Shown here: positions 1 to 6,531 of the stretch, one piece after another
How the letters are laid out: each line of letters starts with the position of its first letter
Numbering within the stretch: position 1 is the stretch's first letter
Assembly: GCF_014202945.1 (NCBI RefSeq)
Contig: NZ_JACHHW010000009.1
Location: forward strand, 1-64,000
Origin: Zhongshania antarctica
GTDB taxonomy: Bacteria > Pseudomonadota > Gammaproteobacteria > Pseudomonadales > Spongiibacteraceae
Length of the DNA stretch: 64,000 nucleotides
Direction: 5' to 3'
The notes under the pieces: generated by a model
What the model saw: the letters and a program-made list of their open reading frames with translations, nothing else
Told to the model about the DNA's origin: nothing
Databases searched by the model: none
Position numbers and translations under genes: made by a program

Positions 1-84
1 AACATCTAATAACGATCATAAATCGCTAAGGATGGTGACCTTCCTACAGAGGACTTTCACCTCATTAGTTCATGCCCATGCTGG

Positions 85-151
85 GCGTACACAAATCAAG
101 GTTGGGGACACGCTTGACAGCTCGCCCCAACTTGCCGTGCTGGGCATACGC
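85..151 (+). other. Degenerate attC-like hairpin upstream of first cassette gene
   Basis: Outer arms GCGTA (85-89) and TACGC (147-151) pair, and inner arms CAAGGTTGGGG (97-107) and CCCCAACTTG (125-134) pair with one unpaired G, as in the extrahelical base of attC sites. The core boxes lack the canonical AAC and GTT, so this is either a decayed attC or a coincidental hairpin. It ends directly before the ATG at 152, where a cassette boundary would be expected. Confidence 0.35.
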
Positions 152-721
152 ATGACAAAGTACCGTCCTTATCAAGAAATAACAGCGCAGAGCATTAACG
201 TTGCGACTCTAATGGGTCTGTTCAATGACCTCGAAAAAAGGTCTGATAACGCTGCCGCACTAACTCCTGTGGTTGTTTTTTTAGCGTTCTCTATGGAATC
301 TTATATTAATTCACTGGGAGCACAACATTTAGATATATGGGATGAACTTGAACGGCTTCCTTGGAAGAAAAAGATTACTATTCTGCATAAAACCGTAAGT
401 AAGTCGCCAGATTGGGGTAGTCCTCCACTCCAATTCGCAAGCCAAATATTTAAGCTCCGGGATAGGCTGGCGCACGGAAAGCCAGAGATTGTATATGGCC
501 CAGTACTTAACTCCGAGGAGGAGGCCGTTGAAGTACTCCGAAATCCCACAATTTTTCAACCTGACTGGTACAGCACAATAAATAAGGTTTGGTTGCTAGA
601 ATCAAAGAATAAGTTCCGCACCCTTATGGTATATCTAGGTGAGCTCTTTGATCGTCATGAATCAGATCATCTAGCCATCGCATACACAGGCATTGAAGAG
701 CTTCCAGATAAAAATTTCTAA
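152..721 (+). CDS. Cassette-borne HEPN-like hypothetical protein
   Basis: An uncharacterised 189-residue protein. It carries RDRLAHG near residue 107, an R-x4-H motif as in HEPN RNases, within a mostly helical segment; the N-terminal half (ALTPVVVFLAFSMESYIN) looks like the packing helix of such folds. HEPN proteins are often ribonuclease toxins or defence effectors, but this function is inferred from one short motif. I chose the ATG at 152 because the longer reading from ATG 32 runs through an attC-like hairpin; the longer form has 229 residues. The stop codon lies inside the R'' box of the following attC, which is typical of integron cassettes. No ribosome binding site is obvious. Confidence 0.6.
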   Translation: MTKYRPYQEITAQSINVATLMGLFNDLEKRSDNAAALTPVVVFLAFSMESYINSLGAQHLDIWDELERLPWKKKITILHKTVSKSPDWGSPPLQFASQIFKLRDRLAHGKPEIVYGPVLNSEEEAVEVLRNPTIFQPDWYSTINKVWLLESKNKFRTLMVYLGELFDRHESDHLAIAYTGIEELPDKNF

Positions 722-816
722 CAAATGTTGGCTTTCGGACGAGACAGTTGGCCACGTTTCGCATCGCCACACAATTGTAGCCAACTATTACTTAGCCTGT
801 TATTTGGGCGTTCAAT
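716..816 (+). other. Integron attC recombination site 1
   Basis: R'' box TTCTAAC (716-722) overlaps the upstream stop codon. Inner arms GTTGGCT (727-733) and AGCCAAC (779-785) are perfectly complementary, and the site closes with TTATTTGGGCGTTCAAT, where GTTCAAT (810-816) is the R' box. Length is about 100 bp. The layout R''-L''-loop-L'-R' between two same-strand short genes is that of an attC site; recombination would occur after G810. Confidence 0.75.
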
Positions 817-820
817 TCAC

Positions 821-1309
821 ATGGAAATTTCGGAGAAACTTTTGAAGAAAGATGCAAAATTATCCGAGTGCCGGAAGTACCGATTTGCTTTATGGCGTAT
901 CTGGGATGATTCAAAGCCCCACGTAATGTTTATTGGCCTGAACCCATCTACCGCCAACGAAACAGAAGATGACCCAACTCTTACGCGCTGTATTAACTAT
1001 GCAAAATCATGGGGGTTTGGTGGTGTGTGCATGGCAAACCTGTTTGCGTTTCGTGCGACGGCACCCGAAGATATGCTCACTGCATGTGACCCCGTAGGTC
1101 ATGAGAATGACAAGTGGCTTATCAAACTATCAGGTAAAGCAGGGCTTGTTGTTGCGGCATGGGGTAATACTGGCTGTCACATCGGGCGCTCACATCAGGT
1201 AAAACAACTGCTGCCAAATTTACACTGCCTAAAAATGAATAAGTCGGGCGAGCCTGCACATCCGCTATATCAAAAATCAAACTTACTGCCGAAGCAAATG
1301 TGCACTTAA
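821..1309 (+). CDS. DUF1643 family cassette protein
   Basis: A 162-residue protein of the DUF1643 family, recognisable from MFIGLNPSTANETEDDPT (about residues 30-47), CINYAKSWGFGG and the later AAWGNTG. The biochemical role of the family is not established; its members are common on mobile elements and in integron cassettes. I take ATG 821, ten bases after the attC1 R' box, rather than the upstream in-frame start at 725, which would translate the whole attC. The stop codon TAA (1307-1309) sits within the R'' box of attC2. The gene is therefore a compact promoterless cassette, expressed if at all from an upstream array promoter. Confidence 0.85.
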   Translation: MEISEKLLKKDAKLSECRKYRFALWRIWDDSKPHVMFIGLNPSTANETEDDPTLTRCINYAKSWGFGGVCMANLFAFRATAPEDMLTACDPVGHENDKWLIKLSGKAGLVVAAWGNTGCHIGRSHQVKQLLPNLHCLKMNKSGEPAHPLYQKSNLLPKQMCT

Positions 1310-1359
1310 CAAACGCATGTTGTTCGCCGCATAAAAAGCATGCCGCTGGGGCGTTATGC
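1304..1359 (+). other. Integron attC recombination site 2
   Basis: R'' box ACTTAAC (1304-1310) matches RYYYAAC exactly. GCATG (1315-1319) pairs with CATGC (1339-1343), and TAAC (1307-1310) pairs with GTTA (1353-1356) of the R' box GTTATGC (1353-1359). Total length of 56 bp is that of a classical 59-base element. It overlaps the stop codon of the DUF1643 gene. Confidence 0.85.
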
Positions 1360-1377
1360 ATCCAGAAGAGTAATTAC

Positions 1378-1653
1378 ATGGCAATAATCGTTGCAGGAAA
1401 ATTAAAGCTAAAGCGTGGCACGCGAGAAGAATTTATCAAAAAGTCGCTTGATTCTGTATCGCAGGCGAGAATGCTCGATGCATGCGAAGATTTTTCCGTA
1501 TCGCCAGATCCTCTCGATGAGAACAGGGTAAATATTTTCGAGAAATGGATTGCACGCGGCCCATTGGATGAATTCAGAAATTCGGGCCCAGACAATGATT
1601 CATTTTCTCTAATAGACGCTTTTGATGTGAAGGAATATGAGATCGACTCATAA
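1378..1653 (+). CDS. Antibiotic biosynthesis monooxygenase (ABM)-like cassette protein
   Basis: A 91-residue protein resembling the ABM/YgiN dimeric alpha+beta barrel family: MAIIVAGKLKLKRGTREEF at the N terminus gives the first strand and helix, and VNIFEKWIARGPLDEF the second strand and helix with the common E-x-W pattern. Members act as small monooxygenases or quinol-modifying proteins, and the substrate here is unknown. ATG 1378 is preceded by AGAAGAG at a suitable distance; a longer reading from 1300 would cross attC2. It is the last gene of the cassette array, and only 41 bp separate it from the convergent chromosomal gene, with no complete attC after it. Confidence 0.75.
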   Translation: MAIIVAGKLKLKRGTREEFIKKSLDSVSQARMLDACEDFSVSPDPLDENRVNIFEKWIARGPLDEFRNSGPDNDSFSLIDAFDVKEYEIDS

Positions 1654-1694
1654 CACCTGAACCAATTTCGCTATTTTTCCGCCGCGCTCCAAAC

Positions 1695-1934
1695 CTAATG
1701 ACCACTCTCACCCCGCTGGTAGCGATCAAGCTCGTCTGGATCAAAGCCCTCATTGCCGTCGACAATTTGGTCACGCATAAAGTCTTCGTGGGGCGCACGC
1801 CGAGACACGCGGTCTACGATAAAGCGGCAGAGGCGATCTAATAATGATCTATTGCGCGAGGCGCGGTCTGCCAGCCAGATAAGGAGCTTAGCTGCACGCT
1901 CCCGCTTTCTCTCAGCCCTACTGAGTTTGCTCAT
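1695..1934 (-). CDS. Small hypothetical protein coupled to molybdopterin oxidoreductase
   Basis: A 79-residue, strongly charged protein (N-terminal run rich in Arg and Lys, C-terminal half rich in Asp and Glu) that I do not recognise. No membrane segment or metal motif is visible. Its ATG overlaps the stop codon of the upstream oxidoreductase gene in an ATGA arrangement (1931-1934), so the two are almost certainly co-translated. An accessory or maturation role for the oxidoreductase is plausible but is inference from position only. Confidence 0.65.
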   Translation of the reverse strand: MSKLSRAERKRERAAKLLIWLADRASRNRSLLDRLCRFIVDRVSRRAPHEDFMRDQIVDGNEGFDPDELDRYQRGESGH

Positions 1935-4207
1935 AATGTGGCCTCTGTCGGAGCTGGGTTGGCGGCGCCCCCAGTAGGGTCTTTAACAATACGGCAGGGC
2001 ACACCTTTTAGATGGGGGATGCCCTGCTCGCGGTCTAGATAATCTTCGTCATCGCGACACAATTGCGCGTCGCTGTATTGCAGCGCACCCGACAAATGAC
2101 CCGCGCCCGATTGCATCTCTGGCTTCCACCAGCCGTGGGGTACGCGCACTAGGCCGTTGGGCATGGCTTCTTTAATGGCGACTTGCGCTGAAATTTTTCC
2201 TGTTTGGTTTTCGATAATGACCCACTCGTTTTCTTGGAGCTGATAGTCCTTTGCGGTATCTGGGCTCACAAAGATCATGGGCTCGGGAGCGCGCTGGCGC
2301 ATTTCTGGTACCTGCCGTTGGGCAGTTTGAAAATAGCCGTCTTCACGTACGCCGGTAAACATTTGTAGGGGGTAATTGGGGTCGACTGGCGGATCTTCAC
2401 GAAAGTAAGGAAGCGGATCAAAGCCAAGGTCTTCGAGAATAGAGGACTTTAATTCCACCTTGCCGCTCGGCGTGGCAAAGCCGGTTTTTAAGTACTTGCG
2501 AAACTCCGGCATATCGAAATAAATTTCGGTGGTTTCCGACAACTCTTTAAAACTCATGCCGGTTGCTTTCAAGCGATCGTCATAGAAATCGGTTAGCGAC
2601 GCCCACGACACCAACTCAGGGCGGTCTAAGGCATTGGCGATGCGTTTCCAAAACTCCCAGGTACTCAGCGCCTCGCCAGGGGGCTCCATCGACTGCTCCG
2701 ACGGACGGTAGGCCGACATCCAGCCAAAGGCATCGGTCAACCAGGGCCGCTCCAACCAACTGTCACCGGGTAGCACGTAATCAGCTAGCTGCGCGGTTGG
2801 GGTCATATGGTGCTCGTGGGCAACAATGAGATCCTGATTCATCATGGCTTTGATAATGAGCGGCATATTGGCGTAGCTCATTACGGTGTTATTGCCCAAG
2901 GTAAAAAAGGCCTTTACTGGATAACTGCCCTCACCCGCCATGGCCCGGAAGGTGGCCGACGGATTAGCCATATAACAGCCGGTAATTTGATTGGGGTATT
3001 CGTGCCCCCACACGCGCTTAAGCGGTTCGCGCAGCGCCTCTTGCCCACGGTAGGTAAATGCGGGGTGGGTATCTGAGCCGAGCTGTTTGGCCTTTTGTGC
3101 CTCAGACAAAACTTCGTGCATTTCAATGGTCGATTCCGGCACCACGTCGGGATGAAAACCCTGCAGGGTTTCACCACCGGCAACATCGATGTAGCCACAC
3201 ACGGCGCGCAAAATACCTTGCAGACGAATCGCCGAGGTACTATTGCGCTGCATGTCGGTGATTGGCGTCCAGGGAATAATCGACGGGCCGGAGTTCGCAT
3301 ACATGCGCGCCGCCTTAGCGATCATCTCTGGCTCACAACCCGTAAGCTTGGCGACGCGATCTAAGGGAAACTCGTCTACGCGCTTACGCAATTCTTCAAA
3401 GCCCACTGTCCAGTTGGCCACAAAGTCTTTGTCGTACAGACCTTCATCAAAAATGACTTTTAACCAGCCAAACATCATGGCGGCGTCGCTGCCCGCTTTT
3501 AAGGGCAACCAAATATCCGCGCGCTCTGCGCTCGAGCTCTTGCGGGGATCACACACAATTAGCTTGGCGCCGCGCTGCTGTGCCGAGCGAATATAGTTAT
3601 AAAGCGGTGTCCAGCTGTGACGCCGGGGATTGTGCCCCATGAGCACGATGCAATTGGTGTTATTAAAGTCCCCCATCGGGAACCAGCCATAGGTCAGCCG
3701 GTTAATAGCAGCAGTATTACCTGCACACAGGGCAACACCACTGATCCAGTTTGGCGAGCCAATATGGTTCATGATTCGACGGCCAAGACCGTGGTCTGTG
3801 GCGGTATTCCACTGACTGGTGGATACCGCCCACGCCTCGGGGCCGTGTTCATCAATCACTTTTTTCAGTCGCTGGCCAATATCCCTCATCGCCTCGTCCC
3901 AGCTGACCCGCTCCCACTTGCCGGAACCACGTTCACCGACCCGCTTCATGGGGTGCAAAATGCGGTCTGGGTGGGCAAAAGCTTTGGGCGCAATAATCCC
4001 TTTCATGCAAATATTGTCGCGAAAGATGGGGTTATCTGAAGAGCGCACTTTAACGACTCTGCCCTGCTTACTTTCTGTCACCACACTACAGGCGATGTCG
4101 CAGGTCGCGCAGATAGTGCGCTTAACGGTGACACCGTCCTTAGCGGGACGCAGCTTATGCTTGGCATTGGCTATCGCACTTGGGTCAAAGGGGACGGGGG
4201 CAGGCAT
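1931..4207 (-). CDS. Molybdopterin-dependent oxidoreductase (DMSO reductase superfamily)
   Basis: A catalytic subunit of 758 residues. Counted from an upstream TTG six codons earlier, an N-terminal [4Fe-4S] site is formed by C39, C42, C46 and C73 (CATCDIAC, then NICMKG). A candidate molybdenum-ligand cysteine is C167, in SGVALCAGN. Molybdopterin-binding stretches include MGHNPRRHS, VCDPRKSSSAERAD and, near the C terminus, the molydopterin dinucleotide-binding domain (VSPDTAKDYQL, VRVPHGWWKPE). The substrate cannot be told; the family includes formate dehydrogenases, thiosulfate reductases and acetylene-hydratase-like enzymes. No Tat signal is visible, so it is probably cytoplasmic. ATG 4207 follows GGAGAG by four bases and is preferred over the TTG. 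No separate iron-sulfur or membrane subunit is nearby. Confidence 0.88.
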   Translation of the reverse strand: MPAPVPFDPSAIANAKHKLRPAKDGVTVKRTICATCDIACSVVTESKQGRVVKVRSSDNPIFRDNICMKGIIAPKAFAHPDRILHPMKRVGERGSGKWERVSWDEAMRDIGQRLKKVIDEHGPEAWAVSTSQWNTATDHGLGRRIMNHIGSPNWISGVALCAGNTAAINRLTYGWFPMGDFNNTNCIVLMGHNPRRHSWTPLYNYIRSAQQRGAKLIVCDPRKSSSAERADIWLPLKAGSDAAMMFGWLKVIFDEGLYDKDFVANWTVGFEELRKRVDEFPLDRVAKLTGCEPEMIAKAARMYANSGPSIIPWTPITDMQRNSTSAIRLQGILRAVCGYIDVAGGETLQGFHPDVVPESTIEMHEVLSEAQKAKQLGSDTHPAFTYRGQEALREPLKRVWGHEYPNQITGCYMANPSATFRAMAGEGSYPVKAFFTLGNNTVMSYANMPLIIKAMMNQDLIVAHEHHMTPTAQLADYVLPGDSWLERPWLTDAFGWMSAYRPSEQSMEPPGEALSTWEFWKRIANALDRPELVSWASLTDFYDDRLKATGMSFKELSETTEIYFDMPEFRKYLKTGFATPSGKVELKSSILEDLGFDPLPYFREDPPVDPNYPLQMFTGVREDGYFQTAQRQVPEMRQRAPEPMIFVSPDTAKDYQLQENEWVIIENQTGKISAQVAIKEAMPNGLVRVPHGWWKPEMQSGAGHLSGALQYSDAQLCRDDEDYLDREQGIPHLKGVPCRIVKDPTGGAANPAPTEATL

Positions 4208-4248
4208 GGCACTCTCCAAAAGCAAATATTCTTGTGACTTTATTGGTC

Positions 4249-4296
4249 AGTCCAAAAACTGGACTTATTGATTAAAGTTAGTACAAAAAATGGACT
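4249..4296. promoter_or_regulatory. Duplicated inverted-repeat operator between HxlR gene and oxidoreductase
   Basis: AGTCCA-AAAAC-TGGACT (4249-4265) is a perfect 6-bp inverted repeat with a 5-bp spacer. A near copy, AGTACA-AAAAA-TGGACT, follows at 4280-4296. The start-to-start distance is 31 bp, about three helical turns, so both would lie on the same DNA face. A TATACT -10-like box follows at 4302-4307. Position between the divergent genes suggests binding by the HxlR regulator. Confidence 0.6.
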
Positions 4297-4355
4297 TTGT
4301 ATATACTTTGTGGCGAACTACTCAGAAATCTGCGCGATTATTAGAGGCAAATTAA

Positions 4356-4841
4356 ATGCAATGGGAAGAGCTCGGCGCACAGCAATGTTCAGTTGCTCGC
4401 AGTTCGGTCGTTCTTGGCGATCGCTGGACGCTTGTGATTCTTAGTGACTGCTTTCTGGGAGTACGGCGCTTTGAAGATCTGCAGACACGCCTACAGGTGT
4501 CACGCACAACATTGACCCAGCGCTTAAAAAAACTAGAGGCGCACAATGTATTGGAGCGCCGCGCTTACCAAAGCAATCCAGCGCGTTATGAATACCGCCT
4601 AACTGAAAAGGGTCGCGACCTGTATCCGGTAATTTCGACCCTGCTTAACTGGGGCGACAAATACTATTCCGATGCCGCTGGGCCACCGATTCTGCGCCAG
4701 CATCAATCTTGTGGTCACGACATTCAGCCGATTCTTTGCTGCCCGGACTGCGGTGAGCCAATTGATCCCCGCCAAGTAAGTGCTCGCAAACGTCCAGACG
4801 CACCCGGTTTTGCCGAGGTCATCCGCGGCCCCGCCCGCTAA
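4356..4841 (+). CDS. HxlR-family transcriptional regulator with C-terminal Cys cluster
   Basis: A 161-residue winged-helix regulator. The HxlR domain covers about residues 7-105: LGDRWTLVILSDCFLGVRRF, then the recognition helix region VSRTTLTQRLKKLEAHNVLE and the wing ARYEYRLTEKG. C11 corresponds to the conserved N-terminal cysteine that senses redox or electrophiles in some relatives. Unusually, a C-terminal extension carries C119, H121, C128, C129 and C132 (CCPDCGE), resembling a zinc ribbon. The gene diverges from the molybdopterin oxidoreductase and probably controls it and itself through the repeats at 4249-4296. The target link is inference from layout. Confidence 0.85.
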   Translation: MQWEELGAQQCSVARSSVVLGDRWTLVILSDCFLGVRRFEDLQTRLQVSRTTLTQRLKKLEAHNVLERRAYQSNPARYEYRLTEKGRDLYPVISTLLNWGDKYYSDAAGPPILRQHQSCGHDIQPILCCPDCGEPIDPRQVSARKRPDAPGFAEVIRGPAR

Positions 4842-5019
4842 TTTTAGCCCCACCCCCGCAGCAGCGACTTAGCAAGATGCGTAACTATTTTACGGGGGTA
4901 GCGGCATGGCGCGGGCATCTAGCACTATTCCCTGCGTTTACCCACAAATCAGCTATTCTTCTTAGCAGCTCACCGCGCCAACCCAGACAAATGAAGCGGG
5001 GCCTTTCGAACGCCAATTC

Positions 5020-5054
5020 AATAACATTTGTTATTTCTGTAACGCTAGAGTTAC
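5020..5054. promoter_or_regulatory. Two adjacent inverted repeats upstream of MDR dehydrogenase
   Basis: AATAAC-ATTT-GTTATT (5020-5035) is a perfect 16-bp palindromic site, and GTAAC-GCTAGA-GTTAC (5039-5054) follows three bases later. They lie 49-83 bp before the start codon of the next gene, where an operator or promoter would be. The binding protein is unknown. Confidence 0.4.
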
Positions 5055-5102
5055 GCTGATACATACGATTACAAAAATCCAAATTTCGGGGAGAAGAAAG
5101 AG

Positions 5103-6245
5103 ATGAACAACGAAACACCTAGCTCAGGCCTGCAACTGCGGTCACTGGTCACTGAAGATGGTCAGCTACAACTTTTTCTAAAATCAGCGCCAGTACCCGA
5201 GCCCGGCGAAAATGAAGTGGTCGTGCGCATTGAAGCGACGCCAATCAACCCCTCTGACCAAGCAATTCTAATAATGCCGGCAGACGTCGCTACTGGTGAA
5301 ACCAGTGGCAGCGGCGCAGACACACGCTACACCGCCAAATTGCGCAGCGGAATGGAAAGTCGCGTTAAGCCCCGTATTGGCAAACCTCTGGCAATGGGCA
5401 ACGAGGGTGCTGGCACGGTCGTTAAAGCCGGTAGCGGCGCCGCAGCACAAGCACTGCGGGGCAAAACTGTTGCCGTTATGGATGGCGCGCTTTACTGCCA
5501 GTATCGCAAGGTCAATGTAATGCAGTGCATGCCGCAGAACGAAGGCACCACGGCTAGGGAGGCCGCGTCGTGCTTTGTAAACCCGCTCACGGCCCTAGGC
5601 TTTGTCGAAACCATGCGCACAGAAGGCTTTAAAGCGATTATCCATACCGCCGCCGCGTCGAATTTGGGCCAGATGCTCAATCGAATTTGCCAAAGCGATG
5701 GCATCGACTTAATCAATATTGTGCGCAAGCAAGAGCAGGTCGACATTCTCAAAGCCATGGGTGCGAAATATATCTGTAATTCCAGCGATGAGAATTTCAT
5801 GAACGACCTCACCGCCGCTATTGAAGAAACCGGTGCCTACATTGCTTTTGATGCCACAGGCGGCGGCGACCTCGGTAGTCGCATTCTCAGCTGTATGGAG
5901 CGCGCTGCGCTAAAAGGCACCGAAGAACTGCCCGGTCCCTATGGCTCCACCACCTTTAAGCAACTCTATATCTACGGTGGCCTCGATTTATCACCAACCA
6001 TTATTAACCGTAACTTTGGTTTTAGCTGGGGCATTAACGCCTGGCTCCTTACCCCCTTTACGCAAAAGGCTGGCATGGAAAAAATGATGGAGTTGCGCCA
6101 GCGTGTTGCCAATGAACTGCGGACGACGTTTGCCAGCCATTACAGCGACGAGATTTCACTGACCGAAGCCCTAGACAAAGATATTGTTGCGGCCTACAGC
6201 CAGCAGGCCACCGGCAGAAAATTCCTCATCAACCCATCAAAGTAA
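5103..6245 (+). CDS. MDR-superfamily (zinc-binding type) dehydrogenase/reductase
   Basis: A 380-residue medium-chain dehydrogenase/reductase. The N-terminal GroES-like domain shows PGENEVVVRIEATPINPSDQ (about 35-54) and the later MGNEGAGTV. The Rossmann domain has IIHTAAASNLGQML, then a strand-helix step ending KAMGAKYICNSS. The NPSDQ and GNEGAG motifs are typical of quinone-oxidoreductase or enoyl-reductase-like members that do not keep the catalytic zinc, so an NADPH-dependent reductase of an enone or enoyl thioester is likelier than a classical alcohol dehydrogenase. The ATG at 5103 is preceded by GGGGAGAAGAAAGAG. It is monocistronic or precedes the MFS gene by 286 bp. Confidence 0.8.
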   Translation: MNNETPSSGLQLRSLVTEDGQLQLFLKSAPVPEPGENEVVVRIEATPINPSDQAILIMPADVATGETSGSGADTRYTAKLRSGMESRVKPRIGKPLAMGNEGAGTVVKAGSGAAAQALRGKTVAVMDGALYCQYRKVNVMQCMPQNEGTTAREAASCFVNPLTALGFVETMRTEGFKAIIHTAAASNLGQMLNRICQSDGIDLINIVRKQEQVDILKAMGAKYICNSSDENFMNDLTAAIEETGAYIAFDATGGGDLGSRILSCMERAALKGTEELPGPYGSTTFKQLYIYGGLDLSPTIINRNFGFSWGINAWLLTPFTQKAGMEKMMELRQRVANELRTTFASHYSDEISLTEALDKDIVAAYSQQATGRKFLINPSK

Positions 6246-6266
6246 AATAGGCAAGGGACTACCTAC

Positions 6267-6293
6267 GTGGCCATAATTAAAACCAATGGCCAC
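6267..6293. repeat. Inverted repeat after dehydrogenase gene
   Basis: GTGGCCAT (6267-6274) and ATGGCCAC (6286-6293) form a perfect 8-bp stem with an 11-base loop, 22 bp after the stop codon. There is no T-run, so it may be a weak terminator or a regulator site for the MFS gene. A second small hairpin, CCACTA-AAAC-TAGTGG, lies at 6396-6411. Confidence 0.35.
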
Positions 6294-6531
6294 AGAAGAT
6301 CGCTAGCTTGGCTTCAATAGCAAACCTAGCGGTCGCTATTTTCAGCAATAAATTCCGTGGCGTGCCGTCAATACTATTATTGCCGCGACGCCCCACCACT
6401 AAAACTAGTGGCTAACAAGCCAGCCAACAACGATATTCTAGGCCAGCATTAACAGCGCTGGATTTAAGGCCGCGGCCAAGCCTTCGGCAAAAAAAAACGC
6501 ATATAACAATAAATAGCGAGTACCGACTGAT

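Noticed and set aside
1-151. N-terminal extension of the first cassette protein from ATG 32
   Set aside because: The extension runs through an attC-like hairpin and has no structural match to the rest; ATG 152 is preferred, though not proven.
2914-3300. Long antisense open frame of 128 codons inside the molybdopterin oxidoreductase gene
   Set aside because: It lies in another frame of a well-supported gene, is rich in Arg, Pro and Cys as such shadows are, and matches no family I recognise.
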